Shown in pieces: positions 63,940-64,000 of a DNA stretch of 64,000 nucleotides. The stretch's first letter is position 1; every line of letters begins with the position of its first letter. Under the pieces are notes generated by a model that made no database searches, was not told the DNA's origin, and saw only the letters and a program-made list of their open reading frames with translations. The position numbers were made by a program, and so were the translations under genes. The DNA is from Roseovarius sp. (GTDB lineage: Bacteria; Pseudomonadota; Alphaproteobacteria; Rhodobacterales; Rhodobacteraceae). The stretch covers positions 536,790-600,789 of the forward strand of contig JAJFIA010000001.1 of NCBI GenBank assembly GCA_021775255.1. The letters run 5' to 3'.

Positions 63940-64000
63940 TGCGGGTGGCGGGGGGGTTGCCGCCCGACCCCCCAACAAAGAGGGGGGGGGGGAAGCCCCC
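63940..64000. repeat. GC-homopolymer-rich intergenic repeat, cut by window end
   Basis: The stretch after the folD ribosome site consists of GC-rich short inverted blocks (for example GGCGGGGGGG and CCCCCC) and a G run next to CCCCC at the window edge. It resembles the palindromic leader elements at 36219-36281. The rest lies outside the window. Confidence 0.45.

Noticed and set aside
1..64000. tRNA or rRNA genes, CRISPR arrays, insertion sequences, prophage or toxin-antitoxin systems
   Set aside because: I scanned the intergenic regions for cloverleaf-type sequences, spaced repeats, transposase and integrase motifs and saw none. A tRNA in an awkward place could still be missed by eye; tRNAscan-SE would settle it.

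Overview
The window looks like a chromosomal segment of a marine alphaproteobacterium of the order Rhodobacterales (Roseobacter-type). Five things point there: a short prolyl-tRNA synthetase without the editing insert, a PccR-type short-chain acyl-CoA regulator next to propionyl-CoA carboxylase with TTTGCAAA-like sites, choline-O-sulfate genes, a complete Tad/Flp pilus locus of the alphaproteobacterial kind, and many GC-rich intergenic palindromes in dense, overlapping gene strings. I see no tRNA or rRNA gene, CRISPR array, insertion sequence or prophage. Most of the window is core genome.

Layout. 1-6.5 kb: left-edge fragment of a beta-helix protein, a small c-type cytochrome divergent from a YdcZ-type membrane protein (with an FNR-like site between them), an Ldh2-family dehydrogenase, then proS-lolC-lolD on the minus strand. 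6.7-12.2 kb (plus): AI-2E-family permease, Hda-like protein, ppk1, ppx. 12.4-28.2 kb: the propionate region. pccB, three small uncharacterised genes, a terminator, a small lipoprotein, pccA, another small secreted protein, a sulfotransferase-like protein and scpA (methylmalonyl-CoA mutase), then MAPEG, VOC, GNAT, TerB-DnaJ and endonuclease-fold genes, all on the minus strand. Facing pccB on the plus strand are a Bcr/CflA efflux pump and pccR. TTTGCAAA-like boxes lie upstream of both pccB and pccR.

28.2-37.7 kb (minus): ydcH, a secreted thermonuclease, and a choline-sulfate operon betI-betC-gst-betA (a glutathione transferase sits where betB is often found). Then a squalene/phytoene-synthase-like protein, cimA and cysS; the 3' third of cysS is clearly AT-richer than the rest. 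37.9-46.1 kb: argP with a possible leader ORF, a fatty-acid desaturase, a small unknown protein, a VOC gene divergent from a SoxR-type regulator, an aminotransferase, an MttB-superfamily methyltransferase without pyrrolysine, and a BlaI/M56 regulator-protease pair. 46.1-49.5 kb: trmB, argE, dtd and a lytic transglycosylase.

49.9-62.6 kb (plus): the Tad pilus locus. It has three flp pilin genes, cpaB, cpaC, an OmpA-like lipoprotein, cpaE, cpaF, tadB, tadC, two TPR lipoproteins, the prepilin peptidase and an AAA ATPase. Its non-coding parts are unusual. flp1 and flp2 are each followed by a hairpin with the same upper stem and 3' loop segment but a different, fully compensated lower stem. The cpaC leader has two tandem GGGCNNAAAGACCC hairpins, and a strong terminator splits the locus before cpaE. 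A PaaI-type thioesterase and folD close the window. No wholly new multi-gene system is evident. The most promising unexplained items are the pilus RNA structures, the possible 3'-UTR RNA after the pccB operon, and the three unknown genes co-transcribed with pccB.
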